A stretch of 64,000 nt of DNA from Planctomycetota bacterium (lineage in GTDB: Bacteria > Planctomycetota > Phycisphaerae > UBA1845 > UTPLA1), in NCBI GenBank assembly GCA_016712275.1, contig JADJRI010000007.1, positions 62,001-126,000 of the forward strand. The letters are read 5' to 3'. Positions 1 through 7,373 of this stretch are shown piece after piece. A program made the position numbers and the translations under genes. The notes beneath the pieces were generated by a model. It had not been told where the DNA came from and did no database searches. It worked only from the letters and a program-made list of their open reading frames with translations. Numbering within the stretch: the stretch's first letter is position 1; every line of letters begins with the position of its first letter.

Positions 1-628
1 CTTCGCCGGCCTCCACTGCCGCGCGGATGTCACCAATCACCCCCGCCAGCTTGACGAGTTCTTTTGCCACCGCGCCGGAGGGCAGTTCCGGTTCGTAGAG
101 CCACCGGCCCTCGCGGCAGACGAACGGCGCGCGCACCAGCGGCACGTGGTTTCCCTCCTGTAGGGTCACCATGCCCCGGTCGCCTGCAAACGACTGATTG
201 ATTACATTCGTCTGGGCGGAGAACAAGCCGAGATTGTTGCGAAGAACCGACAGATCCCATGCCACCGCGTGCGGGCCGCCATACCGCTCGATCGCGGCCG
301 CGCGCAATCGCCCATCGGCCGCGAAAACGCCGTCAATCGCCCGCAACAGCGTCATCATCCCATCGCGCCGATCGGGCGTGATAAAGGCCGCGATGCCGTC
401 ATAGTCGCCCTTGCGATGCAGCTCGTTCAACAGCCGCGCTACCTCGGCCGGCCCCCGCGCAACGTGATCATGAACCGCAGCCGTCGCCACGGACGGGCGC
501 GTGCCACTGGCCGTTGTCGCGCGCGCATCCGCCGACGCCGGGCGGCCATCGCAGCCCGCCAGGATGGTTGCAGCCGTCATTGACAGCGCAGAAAGCCACA
601 ATCGTATTCGTAAGCGTTGTTCGTCCAT
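1..628 (-). CDS. Putative lipoprotein, runs off the left edge
   Basis: An open minus-strand frame of 209 codons starts at an ATG at 628 and has no stop before the window edge, so the C-terminus is missing. The first 26 residues form a lipoprotein signal: basic start, hydrophobic stretch, then the lipobox LAGC with Cys26 as the probable lipidation site. The mature part is Ala/Arg-rich, then becomes ordered from about residue 55 with alternating helices (AEVARLLNELHRKGDYDGI). I recognise no family. The frame is protein-like throughout and the signal is unambiguous, so the gene is probably real, an envelope lipoprotein of unknown role. It is divergent from the glycosidase gene at 853. Confidence 0.7.
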   Translation of the reverse strand, partial: MDEQRLRIRLWLSALSMTAATILAGCDGRPASADARATTASGTRPSVATAAVHDHVARGPAEVARLLNELHRKGDYDGIAAFITPDRRDGMMTLLRAIDGVFAADGRLRAAAIERYGGPHAVAWDLSVLRNNLGLFSAQTNVINQSFAGDRGMVTLQEGNHVPLVRAPFVCREGRWLYEPELPSGAVAKELVKLAGVIGDIRAAVEAGE

Positions 629-703
629 GCCTCTAATATCGGGTCGATGGCGCATCGCGGTGCAAGACAACGGGCCGCGCCCTGGTCATTCCCCTGCGGC
701 GAT

Positions 704-731
704 TTGAGTCTCGCGCCCCTTGGCGTATACT
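704..731 (+). promoter_or_regulatory. Sigma-70-like promoter upstream of the GH113-like gene
   Basis: TTGAGT at 704-709 and TATACT at 726-731 are separated by 16 bases, close to the consensus -35/-10 pair. It points toward the gene at 853 and would leave an untranslated leader of roughly 115 bases. Sequence pattern only. Confidence 0.4.
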
Positions 732-852
732 CTGCCAATCTAGAAATGGGGCGAATCGCCGCGATGCGTCATCCGGCACAATTCGCCGACCTTCGGCACA
801 ATTTGCACGCCGCCTTGGCCGTGCTGGTGCCTCGATTTTAACGCGTTCCCCT

Positions 853-2031
853 ATGCGTCACGCCCTGCACATTCTCATCGCGATCGCCTCGCTCGCCATT
901 GCCTGGCACGTCGCCAATCTGCCGACCGCTTTGAAACACAGCGCCGGGCCGGCCGAAGCCGATCGCAAGAGTGACAAGGATTCGACACCCCCCGTGCATG
1001 CCCTGCCGAGGCCGCCGGTCTCCACCGGTCAGTTTCGCGGACTGGCCGTGCAGCTTCACGCCGGCGCGGATGTCTATGAGGAATACCACCGGCTCATTCC
1101 CGAAATCGCCGCTCTTGGAGCCGATACCGTGCTCTTCGTCGTTCACGGCTGGCAAACCCATGCCGGCACGCTCGATCTGCATCTTTCGCCGCAGAAGACG
1201 GCCTCGGCCGAAGGTCTTGGCAGATTGCTTGATCTCGCCGCGCTGCACGGCATGCGCCGAATCGTCATGCCCATTGTGCTGCTTAAGAATCCGCGCAACG
1301 GCGAATGGCGCGGCAAGATCATTCCGCCGGGCCACGACTGGGACGGCTGGTTCAAACGCTATCGCCAATTCATGGTTCACTGGGCCGATCTGGCCGAGAA
1401 GCACAAGGTCGAGGTTCTGATGGTCGGCTCGGAACTGATCAAATCCGAGGCGTATACCGAACGTTGGCACGACACGATCAAAGAGATACGGCAGCACTAT
1501 CGCGGCAAACTTGGTTACTCGTCGAACTGGGATCACTATCAGACGAGCAAGATCGGATTCTGGGGCGATCTCGATTTTGTCGGCATGACGACCTACTACG
1601 AACTGGCCAAAGGCCCGAATCCGGACATTGGCGAAGTCGATGCGAACTGGGCGCGCATCAAGCGCGAGATTCTCTCATTTCAAAAGGAGGTCGACAAGCC
1701 GATTCTATTCACCGAAGTCGGCTGGTGCAGTCAGGAGGGCGCGGCCAAGGAAGGCTGGAATTATTACGCAAAGCAGGAAGCCACCGAGGCCGGTCGGCGC
1801 GAGCAGGCCGTGCTGTATGAATCGTTCATGAAATGCTGGACCGACGAGCCGAGCGTCGGCGGCATCATCTGGTGGGAATGGGATCGCAGCGCCGGCGGCA
1901 AAACGGATTACGGTTACACCCCCCGCGGCAAACTGGCCGAGACGATTCTGCGCATGTGGCTGGCCAATGGAAAAGCGCCGGGCGCGCGCGAGAGTGCCAC
2001 GGCCATGCCCACGTCACAGCCGACGAACTGA
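853..2031 (+). CDS. GH113-like TIM-barrel glycoside hydrolase, membrane-anchored or secreted
   Basis: The 392-residue protein begins with a hydrophobic segment (about residues 5-22) acting as signal peptide or anchor, then a Pro-rich linker to about 57. The rest is a TIM barrel resembling family GH113 (beta-mannanase type). Two glutamates fit the catalytic pair: Glu194 in VGSELI (acid/base) and Glu288 in FTEVGW (nucleophile). The aromatic WWEWDR near 337 fits the last barrel strand. GH113 members cleave beta-mannan or related chains. Substrate here is unknown, but export plus the nearby glycan locus suggests polysaccharide turnover. No strong Shine-Dalgarno precedes the ATG. The frame is intact. 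Confidence 0.8.
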   Translation: MRHALHILIAIASLAIAWHVANLPTALKHSAGPAEADRKSDKDSTPPVHALPRPPVSTGQFRGLAVQLHAGADVYEEYHRLIPEIAALGADTVLFVVHGWQTHAGTLDLHLSPQKTASAEGLGRLLDLAALHGMRRIVMPIVLLKNPRNGEWRGKIIPPGHDWDGWFKRYRQFMVHWADLAEKHKVEVLMVGSELIKSEAYTERWHDTIKEIRQHYRGKLGYSSNWDHYQTSKIGFWGDLDFVGMTTYYELAKGPNPDIGEVDANWARIKREILSFQKEVDKPILFTEVGWCSQEGAAKEGWNYYAKQEATEAGRREQAVLYESFMKCWTDEPSVGGIIWWEWDRSAGGKTDYGYTPRGKLAETILRMWLANGKAPGARESATAMPTSQPTN

Positions 2032-2043
2032 CCGCGCTTTAAT

Positions 2044-2439
2044 CTATTCAAATGTGATGGCCGAACTCTCCGCGCGGCGGCCGTGCCAGACGGGAATCTG
2101 CCGAAGCGTTTCCACAAACACATCGTAATTTGTTTCGTCGGCGTCGTTGAAATCCAGCAGCGCGGACATGGCGACCATGTCGCTTCCGCGCGTGTCCCAG
2201 CGCGAGACGCGTCGCTTGATGTTGCCGCGGGCGGCGTGTCGGGCGATGGTTTCGAACAATTGGGTGGCCCGCTTTTCGCCGAAGAGATGGAAAAGCCCGC
2301 CGACCAGATCCCAGGCGACGGCGTCGTCGGCATCATAGTGAACCGGGCCGCCGTCTTCGTTGGCGGCGTCAATGCCCTGGCACCATTTGTCCGGCGCGTC
2401 GAAGAGCTGCAGCAGCCTGTCCTTTTCGTCCTGAACCAT
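2044..2439 (-). CDS. DUF6197-like hypothetical protein
   Basis: The start at 2439 is chosen because GGAGGA lies 7 bases upstream of that ATG; an in-frame ATG at 2499 would add 20 residues with no ribosome site. The product is 131 residues, cytoplasmic, acidic. A W-x-Q-G motif near residue 20, a central AWDLVGGLFHLFGEK helix and a late LLDFNDADETNYDVF segment resemble the DUF6197 pattern (a 'wND' segment near the C-terminus). That family has no established function. The gene converges on the GH113-like gene with a gap of 12 bases. The family assignment is by memory of the pattern only. Confidence 0.6.
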   Translation of the reverse strand: MVQDEKDRLLQLFDAPDKWCQGIDAANEDGGPVHYDADDAVAWDLVGGLFHLFGEKRATQLFETIARHAARGNIKRRVSRWDTRGSDMVAMSALLDFNDADETNYDVFVETLRQIPVWHGRRAESSAITFE

Positions 2440-2834
2440 GCATTCGTCCTCCGAGCGGCGATCGATCGCGCGCTGTATCGGGCATCCGTTTTCAGCCATT
2501 CTTCGAGAGGGTCGTCGGCGAGATCGGAAGGATTGCCCGAGGACGATTCACGAAAGAAGCACAAATCCCATACCATCATAGCCGATTTCAGCGTCCGGAT
2601 GCGGATTCGCCGGAAATCTTCCGGATATTCGTTGTTACAGGTCCCAATCGCGCTTAGGATACGGGCAGTTGGTCGGAACCGACGATTCAGTCTTAGTCCT
2701 GCGGCGCCTGCATGGGCCGTCAATTCTAACGCTCTCTCTCGCCTGCTCCTTCCTCCGGGCCGATGTCGGCCCCTTTCGATGACTTGGGAAAGCCAAATCC
2801 GGGTCAAATGTTTCCCTTTGAAGGAGCACTGTGT

Positions 2835-3101
2835 ATGAGTAAGAAAATCTATGTCGGCAACCTGGCCTATTCCGTCAACGACGCGGAAATCAGCGAGATG
2901 TTCGCTGAATTCGGCAACGTCAATTCGGCCTCGGTCATCATGGACCGCGACACCGGCCGAAGCAAGGGCTTCGGCTTTGTCGAGATGCAGTCGACCACCG
3001 AAGCGGATGCCGCCATCGCGGCACTGAACGGCAAGGACATGAACGGCCGTGCCCTGACGGTCAACGAAGCCAAGCCGATGAAACCGCGAGCCGGCCGCTA
3101 A
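2835..3101 (+). CDS. RRM-domain RNA-binding protein
   Basis: The 88-residue protein is one RNA recognition motif. RNP2 is IYVGNL (residues 5-10) and RNP1 is KGFGFVEM (about 44-51), with the aromatic residues that stack on RNA intact. The C-terminal tail is short and basic (KPMKPRAGR). Such small bacterial RRM proteins, common in cyanobacteria and planctomycetes, bind single-stranded RNA and are often linked to cold response. AAGGAG ends 8 bases before the ATG at 2835; an earlier in-frame start at 2763 lacks a site. A strong intrinsic terminator follows directly, so the gene is monocistronic. The roughly 330-base gap before it could hold a long regulated leader, but no motif was identified. 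Confidence 0.93.
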   Translation: MSKKIYVGNLAYSVNDAEISEMFAEFGNVNSASVIMDRDTGRSKGFGFVEMQSTTEADAAIAALNGKDMNGRALTVNEAKPMKPRAGR

Positions 3102-3136
3102 GCCGAACGGCCGACGCGGACAAATGCAGTTGAAAG

Positions 3137-3168
3137 GGGCGGATCGATTCCATCGGTTCGCCCTTTTT
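3137..3168 (+). terminator. Rho-independent terminator of the RRM gene
   Basis: GGGCGGATCGA (3137-3147) pairs with TCGGTTCGCCC (3153-3163) through 11 pairs including two G-U, with a 5-base loop and a TTTTT run at 3164-3168. It lies 36 bases after the RRM stop codon. Confidence 0.9.
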
Positions 3169-3496
3169 CTTGTTTTTACCGGGGGCCCTTCGGAGGCGGC
3201 AACTGTTGGACATGGGATCAGCCGAGAAAGCCGTGCATGGCTGGAATTGGCTGGAAACGGCTGAACGCGCGGCGAACGGGCCGAACCCCTTTTGTCGCGG
3301 GCCGCAGCAATCGTGTGGACGCGAGGAGCAGGGGTAAAAACCCGATGCGCTTTCACCGGCGTTTTCAGGCTGAATTTCGGGCGGCATTCAGGCACGGTCG
3401 AATTGCCAAGTCGTGTGTTAGCAAGATGTTCGGTTTTTTGGGCTTTGGCGTTCAGACTCTTTGGGCGCTGCGCAAACTCACACTTTGATTCAGGCA

Positions 3497-3989
3497 CGTC
3501 AAACGCCGAAACGCCGGAAGGAGAGAGGGGCCGAGGGGTCAAGGGGCCAGGGGTCCCAGTGGAGGAGGTTCGCTGCGCGGGTTTTTTGCGGGGGGACGCG
3601 ATGGGGGTGGATTGGATTTTTTGCATCGCGGCTTTTGCATCGGCGAGTCTGAGCTGGAACAGTTTTTGGAGAATCGGGAAGAGCTGTTTTGGGGGGTGGC
3701 CGATCTCTTTGGAGAGCTTGGCGAATTTGATGAGGGCTTTGGCGAGTTTATCGCGCTGGCGGGGTGTCATGCCTTTGTCGAGGGTTTTGGCGATGCCGGC
3801 GAGCATTCCTTTTTCGGCGGCCTGCATGAAGAGGAGGTCGCGGACTTTTTGACGGAGGATGGCGAGTAGGAGTCGGGCGCTCGTGGGGAGGCTTTGGGGC
3901 GGGCGGGCGAGGATGTTGGCGAACGATGCGAGCATGGTTTGAAACGTCAAAACGTCAAAACGCCGAAACGCCGAAACCCCAAAGCGCCG
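3497..3989. repeat. Paired clusters of AAACGCCG/AAACGTC words
   Basis: The words acgtcaaacgccgaaacgcc (about 3497-3516) and a longer run of aaacgtc/aaacgccg/aaagcgccg units (about 3945-3989) lie in the same orientation at both ends of the possible gene remnant. They are low-complexity tandem words of 7-9 bases. They may mark the borders of a decayed insertion, which is an inference. Confidence 0.4.
3590..3935 (-). pseudogene. Possible small helical protein gene remnant without its own stop
   Basis: From an ATG at 3935 the minus strand reads as a plausible helix-rich basic protein for about 115 codons (LASFANILARPP, RQRDKLAKALIKFAKLSKEIG, PKQLFPILQKLFQLRLADAK). It then degrades into Pro/Ser/Thr-rich text with no stop for hundreds of codons, running antisense through the RRM gene. 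Both ends of the segment carry the same short words (aaacgccgaaacgcc near 3500 and 3960). I cannot name a family. It may be a decayed insertion or a real short gene whose stop has been lost. Confidence 0.3.
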
Positions 3990-4583
3990 AAATAGGAAGG
4001 CACCGGCCGCGGGCTTCGGGCGGCGGGGTGCTTTTTCCGCTGGTCAAATATAGCACGGGAATTGGCGGTTGTCGGACGGGTTTGGGAAAGGTTAGGAAAT
4101 GGTTGTGCGGCCAGCAGTTACGAGTTGCGAGTTATGGGTTGCGCGGGGTGGAGAGTCAACACGTCCAGCGCCGCAGCGTTGAAACGGAATTGGGAATGTC
4201 AAAAATCAATCTGACCTTCTTTCCCTATAAACCTGACCCTCTTTCCTGATACTCTTTTCCGATACCGATAGTGTCACTAATATGACATAATCAGAATGTC
4301 CCTTCTTGTTCCCGAATGACGAGTGATGTTGGCCGCGATGCGCAACATATCACGGGGTTATGGGGGATGGGTTATTGAGTTTGCCCTCCGCCGTCGTGCA
4401 GGCTCCGACAAGGCTTGGGTCGGCGGATCGCGGTTGATCGCATCTGGGGCAGCCGGAATGCCTCCCGAATTGCGTTAATTATTCGATGGGCGAGGTGACG
4501 AATGCTTTACACCGGCGGTTGACTATCGCTAGAATCAAGGCAGACAGGTTCAAACGGTCGGGCATTTTCGGGAGTATTCGGCC
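3990..4583. other. Intergenic stretch before the first PEP-CTERM gene
   Basis: No convincing gene in either strand. It contains one copy of a dispersed TGTCAA..CTGACC word (4197-4216) followed by a degenerate second CTGACCCTCTTTCC word at about 4232. A weak purine tract (GGGAG near 4570) precedes the next ATG. Confidence 0.5.
4197..4216 (+). repeat. Dispersed TGTCAAWAATCAAYCTGACC repeat, copy 1
   Basis: Matches 5377-5396 in the same orientation with two differences over 20 bases. The two copies flank the PEP-CTERM gene at 4584-5237. Similar 'rounds of TGACCCC' words are seen near REP-associated transposase genes in other genomes, but no transposase is present here. Confidence 0.5.
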
Positions 4584-5237
4584 ATGAGAGTGTTGCGTTT
4601 AGTGGTCCTTGTAGGCGTGCTGTTTGTGCAATCCGGCCGGGCGTCGGCTGCGTTGATTTTGGTGCATGACAACGGGGCGCCGAATCTGCCGGACGGTTTA
4701 GTTAGTGATCCCACATTTCCTGCGCAAGTTGGCGATGACTTCCAAATTAGTCAGTCCTTTGGAATTACACGAGTATCATGGTTCGGTGCCTACAAAGGTG
4801 GTGATCAATTGCCTGATGGAACCGACCATTTTTCCTTGCGCTTTTTTCCTTTCAGTAGCCCAACGAACCCAAGTCCGACGCCGCTTGCTGACTTTACTTT
4901 AGGCAACGTACTGCGCTTGCCTACTTCTCTGACGATGTTTGCAGGGAATCCGGTGTTTGCTTATGAAGCCACTTTTCCTGTCGTTGACCTCATCGCGGGT
5001 CATTACCTAATGAGTATTGTAAACGATACGACAGGGACGTCAGAACAATGGATGTGGCACACTCATGGCACTGCCCCAGGAAGCCAATTCTGGAAACGAT
5101 CAAATAGCGGCAACAACTGGCTTGGGCCGTTCGGCACCGAAATGTCATTCCAGATTTATGCGGTTCCGGAGCCGGGGACGGGGGCGATGATGGGGGTTGC
5201 GGGGCTGGTGGTTCTGCGCCGGCGGGGGCGGCGGTGA
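4584..5237 (+). CDS. PEP-CTERM sorting domain protein
   Basis: The 217-residue protein has a cleavable signal peptide (about residues 1-22, ending RASA-AL) and a C-terminal sorting signal. The signal is VPEPGTG near residue 193, then a hydrophobic helix (AMMGVAGLVVL) and the basic end RRRGRR. By family knowledge such tails are recognised and cut by an exosortase, releasing the protein to the surface or matrix. The body is beta-rich, with no enzymatic motif, and includes DDFQISQSFGITRVSWFGAY, a sandwich-like segment found in many PEP-CTERM proteins. Low-GC codon use relative to the neighbours and flanking direct repeats hint at transfer. No exosortase gene lies in the window. Confidence 0.85.
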   Translation: MRVLRLVVLVGVLFVQSGRASAALILVHDNGAPNLPDGLVSDPTFPAQVGDDFQISQSFGITRVSWFGAYKGGDQLPDGTDHFSLRFFPFSSPTNPSPTPLADFTLGNVLRLPTSLTMFAGNPVFAYEATFPVVDLIAGHYLMSIVNDTTGTSEQWMWHTHGTAPGSQFWKRSNSGNNWLGPFGTEMSFQIYAVPEPGTGAMMGVAGLVVLRRRGRR

Positions 5238-5375
5238 TTCGGTTTGTGGGTGTCTCGTTAGCGGCAGCCGAATTCAAAGTAGATGTTTTTTTGGAGAGGC
5301 AGATCAAGGGCCGGCGGCGGAATCAGGTGCGGGGCCCCAACGCCGGGGCGTGGGTGGTTTCGCCCGATGGCTGCG

Positions 5376-5430
5376 TTGTCAATAATCAACCTGACCCCTT
5401 AGATTTTCCTGACCCCTTAGATTTTCCCGT
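5376..5430 (+). repeat. Dispersed repeat copy 2 with a tandem CTGACCCCTTAGATTTTC unit
   Basis: The dispersed word (5377-5396) leads into two head-to-tail copies of an 18-base unit, CTGACCCCTTAGATTTTC (about 5391-5426). Read on the minus strand the tandem units encode the SKGSGKSKGSG tail of the gene fragment described next. Confidence 0.6.
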
Positions 5431-5628
5431 GTCATCGGGCATGGTCAGCGTTCCTACTGGCGGGTCGCCTGTGATGGATTCGGCGCCGAGTTGTACGTTC
5501 AGGTAGGGAAAGCCGGTCAACCCATCGCGGACAGAGGCCCAGAAATCGCAGGTTCGGTCGCCGCCTGCAAGGGCGTAATCATAGGACCCAGTGATGCGGA
5601 CAAGCGAATCGACGGGAGGGCTGGAGTA
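5386..5628 (-). pseudogene. Gene fragment with repeat-derived C-terminus
   Basis: Between a stop at 5629-5631 and the TGA at 5386-5388 the minus strand reads as good protein: SPPVDSLVRITGSYDYA, then GGDRTCDFWASVRDGLTG and FPYLNVQLGAESITGDP. There is no start codon, so it is the 3' end of a lost gene. The last eleven residues come from the 18-base tandem repeat, as if the repeat array had inserted near the original stop. I do not recognise the family; the Y-D-Y-A...D-F-W-A spacing suggests a secreted beta-rich protein. The codon use is GC-rich, unlike the adjacent AT-richer PEP-CTERM genes. Confidence 0.4.
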
Positions 5629-5772
5629 TCAGGTGCCGGAACTTGACTATCCCTAACAAATTCGATCGTATGCGCCGGGTGGAGACATTTGCTGGATCGA
5701 GTCAGAATTAGTTGAACTGGAGTCACGAAATTGGGTATAATGAATGGCGACAACGGGCAGGAGAGTTTCGAT

Positions 5773-6504
5773 ATGAAAATGCAGTCGAAGTTCCGACATC
5801 ACTTAACAATCTCACTCATACTGTTGATCGCTGCCGCTTCGGCCAAAGCGGGGGAGGGGTCGTGGAACGACCTAATGCGAGGGTCAGAGGTGATTATCGA
5901 ACACTCACCGACTCATGTTGGTGGCCCAGCATCGGATACAGCATTCGAATTGTTTGGCGAACAATCAAGCCAGCGATTGGCGGACGAAGTTGTGCTTAAG
6001 ACACCGGCGCATATAGGAATTGTGAGTTGGTGGGGATTTTATGATGATGACAATCCCCCAAGTACCGAGATATTTCGAGTCAGATTCTACGGAGCAAGTG
6101 CATCTGATGAACTGCCCAATGAGGCGGACATTGTTTACGAGGCCACTCTCAACGAAGCAGGCCGAATTGCAACAGGCCAACATGTGGCAGTTGGTATAGG
6201 CCCTGCTGAGTACAGGTATGAGCATTCGCTCTCGTCTCCCCTTTTTCTATCCGCAAACTCGTTATACTGGCTCGAGATCATTCAAATTGACGATTTGTCG
6301 ACAACTTTTCGATGGGAATTTGGTGCCAATCCCTTTATCAGTGGACATGCTTTTACAAATCCTGTCGTCGGTGATTGGAGACACACGACTAACACTATCT
6401 CAGATCAGGCATTTCAGTTAATCGCAGTTCCTGAGCCCGGCACGGCTGCCTCCTTCGTGCTAGCGTCTATCATGTTTTTGACATTCAAGCGCCGCCGCGT
6501 TTGA
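5773..6504 (+). CDS. PEP-CTERM sorting domain protein
   Basis: Start at ATG 5773 is supported by AGGAGA seven to eight bases upstream; earlier in-frame starts lack a site. The 243-residue protein has a signal peptide (KFRHHLTISLILLIAAASAKA) and ends VPEPGTAASFVLASIMFLTFKRRRV, a textbook PEP-CTERM tail. The middle (SWWGFYDDDNPPSTEIFRVR, SPLFLSANSLYWLEI) matches the same beta-sandwich style as the protein at 4584, so the two are probably distant paralogues. Lower GC than the rest of the window. Exported and probably exosortase-processed; function unknown. Confidence 0.87.
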   Translation: MKMQSKFRHHLTISLILLIAAASAKAGEGSWNDLMRGSEVIIEHSPTHVGGPASDTAFELFGEQSSQRLADEVVLKTPAHIGIVSWWGFYDDDNPPSTEIFRVRFYGASASDELPNEADIVYEATLNEAGRIATGQHVAVGIGPAEYRYEHSLSSPLFLSANSLYWLEIIQIDDLSTTFRWEFGANPFISGHAFTNPVVGDWRHTTNTISDQAFQLIAVPEPGTAASFVLASIMFLTFKRRRV

Positions 6505-6590
6505 TAGCTCCCACGGGTCAATCTTCTTATTTCAGAGTTCAATTACACACACATATGTAATTGGACAATTCATTCACATGGAGAGAGATT

Positions 6591-7373
6591 GTGTTGCTTC
6601 TTAATCGTCCGAGAATAACTGGCGCGATCATTTGCTCGATTATTGTCGCGCAGCTTTCAGTTCATTCCGCTTTGGGTGCCTGTCCGGTGACACCAAGCAC
6701 GCTTGGTAATGGTGTCATCGAAGAGCCTGTCACCTGCCCCGGCGCAGCAGGCGGCAATGCCGCGGTTGGCATGGATGGTCAGGGACGGTTCACCATCGCG
6801 TGGGAGCAGCCACGAGGCTTCGGACCGTCCGGCAGCGACCCTATCGACATCTTCATCCGGCGGTTCGACAGTGACGGCGACGATCTGGAAGAACCCTTGG
6901 CCATCACCTATCAGATCGACAACGATCACATCCATCATGACGTTTCGGTAGACATGAGTTACGATGGGCTTGTTTTAACGGGTTGGGTCGTAAAGAACCC
7001 ATCTTCGATAGTGACAATTCAAGATACGATCTTGGCCTATGTCTTTGAATTTGACGACACCACGTTGGATTCATTGGGAGCCCAGAGTGCCAGTAGAGGT
7101 GACTTTGAGGCATCGGTGGGAATCGGCGATATCAGTTCCGAAGTTGCTGGCATTACTTGGTCGAGTCGCACTGGCAGTGAGTTCTATCCGAAGGGACTGA
7201 CATATCAGGTTACCAACGAACTTCCTGAGGCGATACGAACATGCACATCAGGCGGAATCTGTGCTGGACTGCTCGATGGCAGAGCAACATCGCCATGCGG
7301 GCGAACGGGAAGTATGTTATTGCATGGGCCGATGCAGAGGAACCTGACAATTCATTTTCGGCTTTCAATATAA
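6591..7373 (+). CDS. Secreted repeat protein, 5' part (frame break near 7265)
   Basis: I place the start at GTG 6591, five bases after GGAGAG; an upstream TTG at 6561 has no site. Residues 1-30 are a signal peptide ending HSALGA. The following region has repeated VGMDGQGRFTIAWEQP-like blocks, a beta-propeller-style motif ('DxxGxFVVAW') seen in secreted bacterial proteins. The frame fails between about 7255 and 7290. After that point the adjacent frame continues the same repeat style (MRANGKYVIAWADAEE), so this and the next entry are one gene of about 825 codons. The last 35 residues of this frame are spurious. Confidence 0.75.
   Translation: MLLLNRPRITGAIICSIIVAQLSVHSALGACPVTPSTLGNGVIEEPVTCPGAAGGNAAVGMDGQGRFTIAWEQPRGFGPSGSDPIDIFIRRFDSDGDDLEEPLAITYQIDNDHIHHDVSVDMSYDGLVLTGWVVKNPSSIVTIQDTILAYVFEFDDTTLDSLGAQSASRGDFEASVGIGDISSEVAGITWSSRTGSEFYPKGLTYQVTNELPEAIRTCTSGGICAGLLDGRATSPCGRTGSMLLHGPMQRNLTIHFRLSI

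Noticed and set aside
1914..3950. A 678-codon minus-strand open frame
   Set aside because: It is antisense to the RRM and GH113-like genes and overlaps the DUF6197-like gene. Only the first ~115 codons look like protein; the rest is absence of stops in GC-rich DNA.
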